From positions 1 to 21,673 of the forward strand of contig JAJYDH010000035.1 in the NCBI GenBank assembly GCA_021777685.1: 21,673 nt of DNA, given 5' to 3'. A program made the position numbers and the translations under genes. The stretch comes from Planctomycetota bacterium. GTDB lineage: Bacteria; Planctomycetota; Planctomycetia; Isosphaerales; Isosphaeraceae. This document shows, one piece after another, positions 6,718 through 13,558 of the stretch. Below the pieces are notes generated by a model. That model made no database searches. It saw only the letters and a program-made list of their open reading frames with translations, and was not told the origin of the DNA. Each line of letters starts with the position of its first letter. Positions within the stretch are counted from its first letter, which is position 1.

Positions 6718-6805
6718 GTCGCTTCCTTATTGAGACCGGGACGGCCCGACCGACGGCCGGAGACTGCGCGGCGAGCCCGGCTCGATCCGCGAGTCCCGAC
6801 CACGT

Positions 6806-6849
6806 CACCAATCTACCCGATAAATCCGGGTCGGATAACCCGATTGGTG
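6806..6849. repeat. 44-nt inverted-repeat region
   Basis: CACCAATC (6806-6813) and GATTGGTG (6842-6849) are exact reverse complements. Between them ACCCGAT occurs twice as a direct repeat, and ATCCG/CGGAT form a smaller inverted pair. The region lies upstream of the 251-residue minus-strand gene and downstream of the lipoprotein gene. It could be an operator or a transcript-end structure. No U tract is present. Confidence 0.4.
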
Positions 6850-6913
6850 GAGTTCGAGCGGGATTGGATGGCGGATCGGGCCGGGCGGGCGGGTTTCGGC
6901 GATGCCCTCCCTC

Positions 6914-8692
6914 TCAGCGGGCCGCCGCCTTGATCGAGAGGGGGATGTCCTTCGGGGCCGGGGGCAGGGGAGGGGCCGGCTCGTCGAAGGGATGGCCCCA
7001 GACGAGGTTCCGGGCCCGGATCAGGTTCCCGTGCCGCTGAGGAGTCTTGACGTCCTGGGAGTAGTAGGCGATCGCCGGGGCCCGGTCTCCCCTGGCCTCG
7101 CTGATCCGCCCCAGGTTGGTCAGAGCCCCCCATCGGAGCATGTAATAGTAGTAACGCCCCGGGCCGGGCTCGGGCGAGAGGGCGAGCAGTTGCCGGTACA
7201 GGTCCTCGGCCTGCTTCGTGTTCCCCTGATCGAGGTGGCACTGGGCCAGGAAGTAGGTCGCGTAGAAGTCGAGGGCCTTCTGCTCGTCCTTGGAGATCGG
7301 GGTCTTGTTGCGGTCCCTCATGACGGCGTCCTCGGCGAACCGGAGCGTGACGTACTTGTCGATCGCCTCGGCCGTCTCGCCCCGGAGCTGGGCGGTCCTG
7401 GCGTAGAGCAGGGGATACTTTCCGTCGAAGAACCGGAGCGTCAGGAGCGTGGCCTGGACGAAGGCGGAATCGTTGAAGAGCGACTCCTCGACGTGGATCG
7501 GCATGTCCCAGAGTCGGAGCGGCCCGAGCCGCTTCCCGAGAGCCCTGGCGATGTTGCCCGCCATCTCGGCGGGGTCGCGGAACAGGATGGTCCGGTACTG
7601 ACCGCGGAGCTGGCCCTGGAGCAGGCGCATCCGGGGCGAGAAGTACCCGGTGCTCGAATCGAGGATCATGCCGATCTTCGTGGTGCTGCCGGCCAGGTCG
7701 GCGGAAGACGTGCTGTAGGGCGACAGGCCGGGGAGGTCGAGCCGGCCGAGGATGGACGGGTCGTCGATCGCCTCTTCGAGCGTGGCCACTCCCGTCCCGT
7801 CCGGCGACGGCACTTCCAGGCCGACCCGATGGTCGAACAGGTAGGGCTTGCCCTCGACGATCGCCGCGCAGACCCAGGGGACCTGCGGCCGGTTCGCCTG
7901 CGCGGCCGGCTTCGCCATCGCCGATTGCCGGGGCGAGAAAGTCAGGATGCCGACATCGACGCCGATCTGCCGGCAGAGGGACATGAACAGCCAGCCCCGC
8001 TCGGACCAGAGCCCGCCGTATTCGGTCGCCATCCCGCGCAGGAGGACGTCGGCCGGCCGCGCCGGGGCCTGCCTCAGCCCCTCGCCCGCGAGCGACTCGG
8101 GCGGGACCAGCAGGATGTTCCGGGCCGTCCAGTCGAAGATCCGGCGGACCCGGGTCAGGTCGTCCCCCTCGCCCGCGACCCGGTTCGCGACGACATGGTA
8201 GAGCATGCAGTCTTCGATGTGCCGGGCGTCGCGGATCGTGAACTTCGGCGAGCAGAACGACTTGACCACCGGCTCGGGATCTTGCTTGGTCAGCTCGTAG
8301 ATCCGGGGCAGGAGGAAGTCCTGGGCGGCCGGGCTGAGGAAGTAATCCGAGGGCCTGGTCCCCTGCTCGAACAGCTCGTTCAGGTTGTCGGTCGCGATCG
8401 CGAAGTTCTGGCCGCCGGGGTTGGTCGAGGCGGTCTGCATCAGCTTGATGACGTTCCCCAGGATCACCTCGCGACGCCTCACGATCTCCGGGTCGATCGC
8501 GTCGGACGGGGCCTCCGAGTCGGCGGAGACCACCGCCTGCTCGGGCCTCTGGGCCTGGCCGGGGGCGCTCGGGAGCGGGCCGGACACGATCTCGCGGGGC
8601 AAGGCCGGCGGCTTCCTCGAACTGTAATCGCACCCGGCCAGGATCGAGGCCAGGATGAGCAGGCCGGGCCGGAATGAATGAGGCCGCTTCAA
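6914..8692 (-). CDS. Lipoprotein with transglutaminase-like domain and TPR-like repeats
   Basis: This 592-residue protein starts with TTG, supported by AGGAG 6 nt upstream and by an immediate lipoprotein signal (MKRPHSFRPGLLILASILAGC, lipid-bearing Cys21). After a linker, residues of about 165-320 follow the transglutaminase-like fold: LTRVRRIFDWTARNI, then GLWSERGWLFMSLCRQIGVDVGILTF, then CAAIVEGKPYLFDHRVGLEVPSPDG. The place where the catalytic Cys is expected (GxC before the LFxxLCRxxG helix) reads SERGW, so enzyme activity is doubtful. The C-terminal third (about 420-560) is TPR-like: YLLAQ-type helices such as ATYFLAQCHLDQGNTKQAEDLYRQLL and TNLGRISEARGDRAPAIAYYSQD. It is probably periplasm-facing and membrane-anchored, with a scaffold or binding role. 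A peptidase or structural transglutaminase homologue is the alternative. Confidence 0.8.
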   Translation of the reverse strand: MKRPHSFRPGLLILASILAGCDYSSRKPPALPREIVSGPLPSAPGQAQRPEQAVVSADSEAPSDAIDPEIVRRREVILGNVIKLMQTASTNPGGQNFAIATDNLNELFEQGTRPSDYFLSPAAQDFLLPRIYELTKQDPEPVVKSFCSPKFTIRDARHIEDCMLYHVVANRVAGEGDDLTRVRRIFDWTARNILLVPPESLAGEGLRQAPARPADVLLRGMATEYGGLWSERGWLFMSLCRQIGVDVGILTFSPRQSAMAKPAAQANRPQVPWVCAAIVEGKPYLFDHRVGLEVPSPDGTGVATLEEAIDDPSILGRLDLPGLSPYSTSSADLAGSTTKIGMILDSSTGYFSPRMRLLQGQLRGQYRTILFRDPAEMAGNIARALGKRLGPLRLWDMPIHVEESLFNDSAFVQATLLTLRFFDGKYPLLYARTAQLRGETAEAIDKYVTLRFAEDAVMRDRNKTPISKDEQKALDFYATYFLAQCHLDQGNTKQAEDLYRQLLALSPEPGPGRYYYYMLRWGALTNLGRISEARGDRAPAIAYYSQDVKTPQRHGNLIRARNLVWGHPFDEPAPPLPPAPKDIPLSIKAAAR

Positions 8693-8757
8693 GGGTAGCT
8701 CCTGATGCTGGGCTGACGATCCGAGGGCCGGAAGCCCCGGAGATGATCCGGCGCATC

Positions 8758-8770
8758 AATTCTGAGAATT
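8758..8770. repeat. Short AT-rich palindrome
   Basis: AATTCTGAGAATT (8758-8770) is a perfect inverted repeat of 6-nt arms around one base. It is about 66 nt upstream of the TTG start of the lipoprotein gene, within the divergent spacer it shares with the leuA leader. It has the size and place of a small operator; no regulator can be named. Confidence 0.3.
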
Positions 8771-8891
8771 CGGGCCGGCCGCGTCGAGGGCAGGGGAGGG
8801 CATCTTGCGATTTTTCCCCTCCATACGTCGGACGACCGGTCGAGGTTCGATCCGGGCCGGCGAACTTTCCGGGCGGATTGGGCCTCGGCCC

Positions 8892-8921
8892 TTGACCGGA
8901 GGCCCTTGTTCGCCCTAAGAT
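8892..8921 (+). promoter_or_regulatory. Candidate promoter of the leuA leader transcript
   Basis: TTGACC (8892-8897), 18 nt, then TAAGAT (8916-8921). A competing choice is the extended -10 TGCTATTGT at 8924-8932 with TTGTTC at 8906-8911 (15-nt spacer). Either would start transcription near 8928-8940, just ahead of the leader peptide. The exact start is not resolvable by eye. Confidence 0.4.
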
Positions 8922-8935
8922 CATGCTATTGTCAT

Positions 8936-8949
8936 GAGGCGAGAGCCTC
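8936..8949 (+). promoter_or_regulatory. Small hairpin ahead of the leader RBS
   Basis: GAGGC (8936-8940) and GCCTC (8945-8949) pair around a GAGA tetraloop of the GNRA class. The RBS GGAG of the leader peptide begins 3 nt later, at 8952. It may stabilise the 5' end or tune leader translation. Confidence 0.35.
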
Positions 8950-8962
8950 GCGGAGCGAACGC

Positions 8963-9031
8963 ATGCGTCTCCTCATCACCACCCTTCGACTTCGGTCGGC
9001 CCTCGGCCTACTCGGCCGGGCGTGGTCTTAG
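8963..9031 (+). CDS. leuL: Leucine-rich leader peptide of leuA (attenuator)
   Basis: This 22-residue open frame reads MRLLITTLRLRSALGLLGRAWS and stops at TAG (9029-9031). Seven of 22 residues are Leu. Its Leu codons are CTC, CTC, CTT, CTT, CTC, CTA and CTC; the common high-GC codon CTG is not used. GGAG (8952-8955) lies 7 nt before the ATG, a proper RBS. The frame ends about 40 nt before a strong terminator hairpin and 127 nt before leuA. This is the anatomy of a leucine attenuator leader: scarcity of charged Leu-tRNA stalls the ribosome in the peptide and changes the downstream fold. The Ile-Thr-Thr stretch may add sensitivity to other amino acids. The peptide itself probably has no function. 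The symbol is given by analogy with enteric leuL, not homology. Confidence 0.75.
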   Translation: MRLLITTLRLRSALGLLGRAWS

Positions 9032-9082
9032 GGTTCGACGTTCGAGCGCGTTCCGCGTACCGATCAACGAAGCCCCGAGACC
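9024..9082 (+). promoter_or_regulatory. Antiterminator pairing of the leuA attenuator
   Basis: Bases 9024-9037 (GGTCTTAGGGTTCG), which include the leader stop codon, can pair with 9068-9082 (CGAAGCCCCGAGACC), the 5' side of the terminator. The pairing has 13 pairs including one G-U, broken by one mismatch and one bulge. The two structures cannot coexist. A ribosome finishing at the stop codon would cover the left strand and favour termination; a ribosome stalled at the early Leu codons would leave it free and favour read-through. Confidence 0.6.
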
Positions 9083-9115
9083 CGCCGGTCGGCGAGTCTC
9101 GGGGCTTTCTTCGTT
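9070..9115 (+). terminator. Attenuator terminator hairpin upstream of leuA
   Basis: A 12-bp stem (9070-9081 with 9096-9107) continues, after one C/A mismatch, into a 4-bp CGCC/GGCG stem closed by GGTC. TTTCTTCGTTT follows. It sits between the Leu-rich leader frame and the leuA start, where an attenuator should be, and not at the end of any gene. Confidence 0.8.
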
Positions 9116-9157
9116 TCCCGACCCTGTTCCTCGAACTTTAACGGACGAGCCCCTATC

Positions 9158-10741
9158 ATGGCCGACGTCGACCCGAACGCGAACCGGATCTTGATCTTCG
9201 ACACGACCTTGCGCGACGGGGAGCAGTCGCCCGGGGCGAGCATGACCCACCTTGAGAAGGTGGAAGTCGCCCGGGCCCTCGCCGCGCTCGGGGTCGACGT
9301 GATCGAGGCCGGGTTCCCGATCGCCTCGCCCGGCGACTTCGAGGCCGTCCGGGCCATCGCCGCCGAGGTCGCGGGGGCGTCGGTCTGCGGCCTCGCCCGC
9401 TGCAACGACCGCGACATCGACCGCGCCTGGGAGGCGCTCCGGTACGCCCAGAAGCCGAGGATTCACGTCTTCCTCGCCACGTCGGCCATCCACCGAGAGC
9501 ACAAGCTCAAGATGACGACCTCCCAGGTGGTCGAGAAGGCCGTCGCCAGCGTCCGGCGGGCCAAGGGGTACTGCGCGGACGTCGAATTCAGCCCCGAGGA
9601 CGCCGCCAGGACCGAGGTCGACTTCCTCTGCGAGGTCGTCGAGGCCGCCATCGAGGCCGGGGCGACCACCGTCAACATCCCCGACACCGTCGGCTACGCC
9701 ACGCCCACCCAGTACGCGAAGGTGATCCGGACCCTCCGCGAGCGCGTCCCCAACATCGGCCGGGCGGTCATCAGCACCCACTGTCACGACGACCTGGGCA
9801 TGGCCGTCGCCAACAGCCTGGCCGCCTGCGAGGCCGGCGCCCGCCAGGTCGAATGCACCATCAACGGGATCGGCGAGCGCGCCGGCAACGCGGCGCTCGA
9901 AGAGGTCGTCATGGCCTTCAAGACCCGGTTCGACTACTACGGCCTGACCACCAACATCAAGACCGAGCGGCTCTACCCGGTCAGCAAGATGGTCTCGACG
10001 ATCACCGGCATGGCCGTCCAGCGGAACAAGGCGATCGTCGGCCGGAACGCCTTCGCCCACGAGTCGGGCATCCACCAGGACGGCATGCTCAAGGAGCGCT
10101 CCACCTACGAGATCATCCGCCCCGAGGACGTGGGGGTCCCCAAGACCGACCTCGTCCTGGGCAAGCACTCGGGCCGGCACGCCCTCCGCGACCGGGTCGC
10201 CGAGCTGGGCTATCACCTCAACGAGGCGCAGGTGGAGACCGTCTTCCACGACTTCAAGGCCCTGGCCGACAAGAAGAAAGAGGTCTTCGACGACGACCTG
10301 GTCGTCCTGATCGAGAAGCACATGGGCGACGTCACGCCGGCCTGGAGCCTCGTCAGCCTGCACACGACGGCCGGGACCGGCCTGATCCCGACGGCGACGG
10401 TCTGCATCCGCCGGCCCGACGGCCAGGTCGTCCAGGACGCCGCGATCGGCGACGGCCCGGTCGACGCGATCTTCAAGGCGGTCGAGCGGGTCACGGGGAT
10501 CGCCGCGAACCTCAAGGAGTTCGCCGTCCGGGGCGTCACCGCCGGCAAGGACGCCCAGGGCGAGGTCTCGCTGGAGCTGGAAGTCACCAGCGACGACCGG
10601 GCCTTCCGGGGCCGCGCGGCCTCGACCGACATCATCGAGGCCTCGGCCGAGGCGTACATCAACGCCGTCAACGCCATCGCGTCCGCCCGCGAGCGTAACC
10701 AGCCCCGCGAGGTCATCGGCCGCCCGGGGGCGGGGGCCTGA
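9158..10741 (+). CDS. leuA: 2-isopropylmalate synthase
   Basis: This cytosolic enzyme joins acetyl-CoA and 2-oxoisovalerate to give 2-isopropylmalate, the first step of leucine biosynthesis. The 527-residue length suits the long bacterial form. The HMGL-like TIM barrel begins with FDTTLRDGEQSPGASM (about 11-26), followed by GVDVIEAGFP. It contains the metal-binding STHCHDDLGMAVANSLAA (about 206-223) and GIGERAGNAALEEVVMA (about 238-254). NAFAHESGIHQDGMLK and LGKHSGRHAL follow in the linker. Residues from about 390 onward form the LeuA allosteric dimer domain, which normally senses leucine. The gene is preceded by a leader peptide and attenuator, so feedback probably acts on both enzyme and transcription. 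No other leu genes follow; it ends against a convergent gene. Homocitrate or citramalate synthase is less likely. Confidence 0.95.
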   Translation: MADVDPNANRILIFDTTLRDGEQSPGASMTHLEKVEVARALAALGVDVIEAGFPIASPGDFEAVRAIAAEVAGASVCGLARCNDRDIDRAWEALRYAQKPRIHVFLATSAIHREHKLKMTTSQVVEKAVASVRRAKGYCADVEFSPEDAARTEVDFLCEVVEAAIEAGATTVNIPDTVGYATPTQYAKVIRTLRERVPNIGRAVISTHCHDDLGMAVANSLAACEAGARQVECTINGIGERAGNAALEEVVMAFKTRFDYYGLTTNIKTERLYPVSKMVSTITGMAVQRNKAIVGRNAFAHESGIHQDGMLKERSTYEIIRPEDVGVPKTDLVLGKHSGRHALRDRVAELGYHLNEAQVETVFHDFKALADKKKEVFDDDLVVLIEKHMGDVTPAWSLVSLHTTAGTGLIPTATVCIRRPDGQVVQDAAIGDGPVDAIFKAVERVTGIAANLKEFAVRGVTAGKDAQGEVSLELEVTSDDRAFRGRAASTDIIEASAEAYINAVNAIASARERNQPREVIGRPGAGA

Positions 10742-10756
10742 TCGAGCAGGTTCCGG

Positions 10757-10782
10757 CGGGCGGGGCCACACTTCCCCGCCCG
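10757..10782. terminator. GC-rich hairpin between convergent leuA and the SGNH gene
   Basis: CGGGCGGGG (10757-10765) and CCCCGCCCG (10774-10782) form a perfect 9-bp stem around an 8-nt loop in the 41-nt gap between two converging genes. No T tract follows on either strand. It may end or protect both transcripts. Confidence 0.45.
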
Positions 10783-11412
10783 TCAGACCAGCCCGCCGGC
10801 CTCGATCGCCTCCAGGAAGCAGCGGCGGACTTCCGACGCCCCCGTCAGGCTCGGCTCGATGGTCCGGGTGAACCAGTCGGGCCGGCCCTTGAGGAAGTGG
10901 CGGTGGAGGTCGACCAGGGCACCGTATGCCTTCGCCAGCTCGGCCAGGCTCGCGTTGATCCGCCGGTGGTTCTCCCGGCCCCACGCCGGGGCGACGCCGA
11001 AGACGTTCAGGTCGTCGTCGCCGAAGGTCGGGTCGTAGACGGTGCCGATCAGGACGGGGCGGATCGGCAAGGCTTCGAGGAACCGGCCGAGCTTCCGGGC
11101 GAACTCCTCGATCCCCGGGCCCCGATCGTCGAGCAGGCCCATGAGAAGGTCATTCCCGCCGATGGTCAGCAGGGCGATCGACGGCCCGTCGACGACCAAC
11201 CCATCGACCTGATCCGGGAGGTCGTCGACGACCGAGCCGTCGACAGCCCGGTGGTCGAGCCGGGTCTCCCCCCGGTGGGAGAGGTCGCGGCCCCGGAACT
11301 CCGGGAAAAGGGCATCGTCGTTCTCGACGAGGAGGCGGCCGGGGTCGACGCGGTGCTCGTTGTAGCGGGCACAGTCGAGGATCGAGTCGCCAAAGGTGCG
11401 GACGGTGAGCAT
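10783..11412 (-). CDS. SGNH/GDSL-like hydrolase family protein
   Basis: This 209-residue protein follows the SGNH fold. Block I is VRTFGDSILD with Ser10, block II has Gly59 in AVDGSVVDD, and block III is LLTIGGNDLL with Asn87. The final block, normally DxxHP, reads TRTIEPSLTGASEVRR: the His position is Glu186 and the Asp position Arg183. The classical Ser-His-Asp triad is therefore incomplete, and hydrolysis by the usual route is doubtful unless another His substitutes. GGGAGG lies 7 nt before the ATG at 11412, and the start is 16 nt after nagB, so this is the third gene of the PIG-L-nagB operon. The context suggests work on an acylated or amino-sugar compound, but the substrate is unknown. 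Confidence 0.8.
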   Translation of the reverse strand: MLTVRTFGDSILDCARYNEHRVDPGRLLVENDDALFPEFRGRDLSHRGETRLDHRAVDGSVVDDLPDQVDGLVVDGPSIALLTIGGNDLLMGLLDDRGPGIEEFARKLGRFLEALPIRPVLIGTVYDPTFGDDDLNVFGVAPAWGRENHRRINASLAELAKAYGALVDLHRHFLKGRPDWFTRTIEPSLTGASEVRRCFLEAIEAGGLV

Positions 11413-11428
11413 GCCCGGGCCCTCCCGA

Positions 11429-12229
11429 TCAGAGGAGCCCCGACGCGGCATCCCGGTCGATCAACCACGTGACCTTGCCGGGGACGGTCTGGAGCAACGA
11501 GCCGGGGACCTCGGCCGTGACGGGCCCTCGGAGCGACCGGGCGACCGCCTCGGCCTTGTGCTCGCCGAAGGCGAGGACCACGATCGACCGTGCCCCCAGG
11601 ATCGGGGCGATTCCCATCGTCAGGGCATGTCGGGGGACGAGACCCTCGGCCCCGAAGTCCTTGACGGCGTCGGCGATGGTCGTGGGATGGAGTTCGACCA
11701 GTCGAGTCGGCAACTTCAGGGCCTTGTCTACGGCGAGATCCGACGGCTCGTTGAACCCGATGTGCCCGTTTCGGCCGATCCCGAGGAGCTGGACGTCGAG
11801 GCCGCCGTCGGCCGCGATCCAGCGGTCGAACAGGGCGGCGTGCTCGGCGGCGAAGTGCTCGGGGACGGTCCCGTCGAGGACGTGACCCCGGTTCGGGGCG
11901 ATGTCGACGTGGTCGAACAGGTGCCGGTGCATGTACGACCGGTAGCTGTGCGGGTCGAGCGGGCCCATCGGGTAGTATTCGTCCAGGTTGTAGGTCGAGA
12001 CCTTCTCGAACGAGCAGAGTCCCGACTTACAAGCCTTGACCAGCTCGGCGTAGACCGGCTCGGGCGTCGAGCCGGTGGCCAGGCCGAGCACGGCCTGACC
12101 TCGGACCATGGCGCAGATCGGGATGGAACTGATGATCTTCCCGGCCGCGGCCTCGCAGGCGCCCTCCGGCTTGGAGAAGACCTTGACGTCGGCGCCGGCC
12201 AGTTCGAGGCGGCGGATGGGCTTGGTCAT
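11429..12229 (-). CDS. nagB: Glucosamine-6-phosphate deaminase
   Basis: This cytosolic enzyme converts glucosamine-6-phosphate to fructose-6-phosphate and ammonia, feeding amino sugars into glycolysis. The 266-residue length is typical. Motifs in order are LGLATGSTPEPVY (48-60), STYNLDEYYPM with Asp83-Glu84 (78-88), and LLGIGRNGHIGFNEPSD with His156 and Glu161 (148-164). ALTMGIAPILGAR and a C-terminal VTWLIDRDAAS follow. Asn154 stands where the E. coli enzyme has Asp141; the same RNGHIGFNEP motif occurs in the Bacillus type, so this is normal. The ATG at 12229 has only a weak RBS. It follows the PIG-L gene by 56 nt and precedes the SGNH gene by 16 nt. No nagA is seen nearby; the PIG-L protein may take the deacetylase role. 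Confidence 0.93.
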   Translation of the reverse strand: MTKPIRRLELAGADVKVFSKPEGACEAAAGKIISSIPICAMVRGQAVLGLATGSTPEPVYAELVKACKSGLCSFEKVSTYNLDEYYPMGPLDPHSYRSYMHRHLFDHVDIAPNRGHVLDGTVPEHFAAEHAALFDRWIAADGGLDVQLLGIGRNGHIGFNEPSDLAVDKALKLPTRLVELHPTTIADAVKDFGAEGLVPRHALTMGIAPILGARSIVVLAFGEHKAEAVARSLRGPVTAEVPGSLLQTVPGKVTWLIDRDAASGLL

Positions 12230-12285
12230 GCCGGGCTCGAAAATCGGAAGTTGATGGCGGGTCACGTCGGGATGGCCCGCCGGCC

Positions 12286-13221
12286 TCAGACGGTGGCGGC
12301 GACGCGGTCGCCGGCGGCGGTGCAGTTGTGGAGCATGCCCAGGGCGAGCTGGATCGGGTCGGACGGGTTGGCCTCGGCGCGGGCGGGGTCGTAGGTCTCG
12401 ACCTGGAAGAGCTCGACGCCGACGAAGCGGTCCTCGGTCCGGTGGGCCCGGCCGGAGAGGCTGTGCCCCTCGGCCCATTCGCGGGCCAGGGCGGCGTAGG
12501 CACGGCCGAGGTGGGAGCAGAACTCGGTGTAGTCGGTCAGGAGGACCTGCGAGGCGTGGCAGTGGATCGCCCATTCCTTGGTGCGTTCGGCCTCGCCGTC
12601 GTAGGTGAAGTAGGCGTTGGGCCGGGGCAGGGGGCCCCAGGGGGTCCAGCCGGTGAGGACCAGGGTGTCGGTCAGGCCCGCGCCCACGAGCCCGATGGCG
12701 GCCAGGGCCCGGGTCATCCGGTGGGCCAGATGGGCATCGGTGGCGGGCGGGATGATCAGGGCGCCCGGCTTCCTCGCGACGAACCACTCGACGATCTTGT
12801 CGATGTCGGCGGGACTCGGCTGATAGCCGAGGTTCCGGTAGGCGTCGAGGTCCCAGCAGACGGCCTCGGCCCCCAGGACGTTGCATTCGAGGCGGAACTC
12901 GGCCTCGCGGACCGAGACCTTCTTCTTGTCGTTCAGCCAGGGCGCCGCGACGTTCCGCTCGCCCGCGAAGACCAGGACCTCGACGACCGGCAGCCCTCGG
13001 CGGACGGCGTATTCGTGGAGCAGGCACGCCGCCGTGATCGCCCCGTCGTCGGCGTGGGGGCAGAGCATCACCAGGGGGCGGTCGGGCCGGAGGATCGGGC
13101 GGAGGGCGTCGCGGATGTCGAGAAGCTGCCCGTGCGAGCCGCTGCCCTGGACGGTCCGGAGGAGGTCTTCGAAGGGGGCTTGCCAGTGGGCGCAGCGCGA
13201 GTTCATGAACGGGCTATCCAT
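12286..13221 (-). CDS. PIG-L family (LmbE-like) deacetylase
   Basis: This 311-residue protein belongs to the zinc-dependent PIG-L/LmbE family, which removes acetyl groups from N-acetylglucosaminyl compounds. The metal motif is VMLCPHADDGAITAACLLHE (51-70). The usual PHPDDE is PHADDG here, keeping His56, Asp58 and Asp59 but losing the Glu. The second metal site is DAHLAHRMTRAL, with His164 and His167. The ATG at 13221 is chosen because GGAGGTG, a near-perfect Shine-Dalgarno, lies just ahead; the open frame runs further upstream but reads as non-coding. Adjacency to nagB suggests that it deacetylates GlcNAc-6-phosphate or a GlcNAc derivative. Bacteroidetes are known to carry fused NagB-PIG-L proteins, which supports the link. 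Confidence 0.88.
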   Translation of the reverse strand: MDSPFMNSRCAHWQAPFEDLLRTVQGSGSHGQLLDIRDALRPILRPDRPLVMLCPHADDGAITAACLLHEYAVRRGLPVVEVLVFAGERNVAAPWLNDKKKVSVREAEFRLECNVLGAEAVCWDLDAYRNLGYQPSPADIDKIVEWFVARKPGALIIPPATDAHLAHRMTRALAAIGLVGAGLTDTLVLTGWTPWGPLPRPNAYFTYDGEAERTKEWAIHCHASQVLLTDYTEFCSHLGRAYAALAREWAEGHSLSGRAHRTEDRFVGVELFQVETYDPARAEANPSDPIQLALGMLHNCTAAGDRVAATV

Positions 13222-13310
13222 GAGGGAAACACCTCCGGGAGGGCGACCCGGCGCGGCGACCGGAGGCGAATCCGAGGGCTGGTCGCTCGCCATCGGAGTT
13301 CGGGCAGGAC

Positions 13311-13363
13311 GGGCCGAGACGACCGATCGGGGGTGCTCTCGCCCGACCCTTGCAACTCGGCCC
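13311..13363 (-). promoter_or_regulatory. Inverted repeat in the 5' leader of the PIG-L-nagB operon
   Basis: GGGCCGAG (13311-13318) and CTCGGCCC (13356-13363) are exact reverse complements 37 nt apart, inside the predicted leader of about 140 nt. They would close a large stem-loop. No riboswitch class is recognised. Confidence 0.3.
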
Positions 13364-13369
13364 GATCTT

Positions 13370-13398
13370 ATTCTCTGGTAAGAGGCGGCCCCCGTCAA
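13370..13398 (-). promoter_or_regulatory. Candidate promoter of the PIG-L-nagB-SGNH operon
   Basis: On the minus strand TTGACG (13393-13398), 17 nt, then GAGAAT (13370-13375). It lies about 150 nt upstream of the PIG-L start, in the spacer shared with the divergent membrane protein gene. Apart from this promoter and the leader repeat, nothing else is recognised in 13222-13558. Confidence 0.4.
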
Positions 13399-13558
13399 CG
13401 TGACGCCCGGGGCGAGCCGGCGGATTCGCCGGGGATGCGCGGAATATTCCCGATCCCTTCTCAATCCCATGCCCGCTTTCGGCTTGCCGAAATCCCACCG
13501 ATCCGGCACCGTGAGGCGCCTTCCGGTGTCCTCGACCGGCCGGCGCGGGGGACATCTC

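Noticed and set aside
9008..10984. Long open frame on the minus strand (658 codons) opposite leuA
   Set aside because: It mirrors the codon bias of leuA, has a Gly/Asp/Val/Leu-rich unfolded composition, no motifs and no RBS. leuA on the other strand is unmistakable.
11882..11918. Asn instead of Asp in the NagB catalytic loop as a sign of inactivity
   Set aside because: The same RNGHIGFNEP motif is normal in Bacillus-type NagB enzymes; it is not a defect. The coordinates are approximate.
11429..13027. A 532-codon frame that would extend nagB upstream
   Set aside because: The upstream 265 codons are a shadow of the PIG-L gene in another frame; NagB similarity begins at the ATG at 12229.
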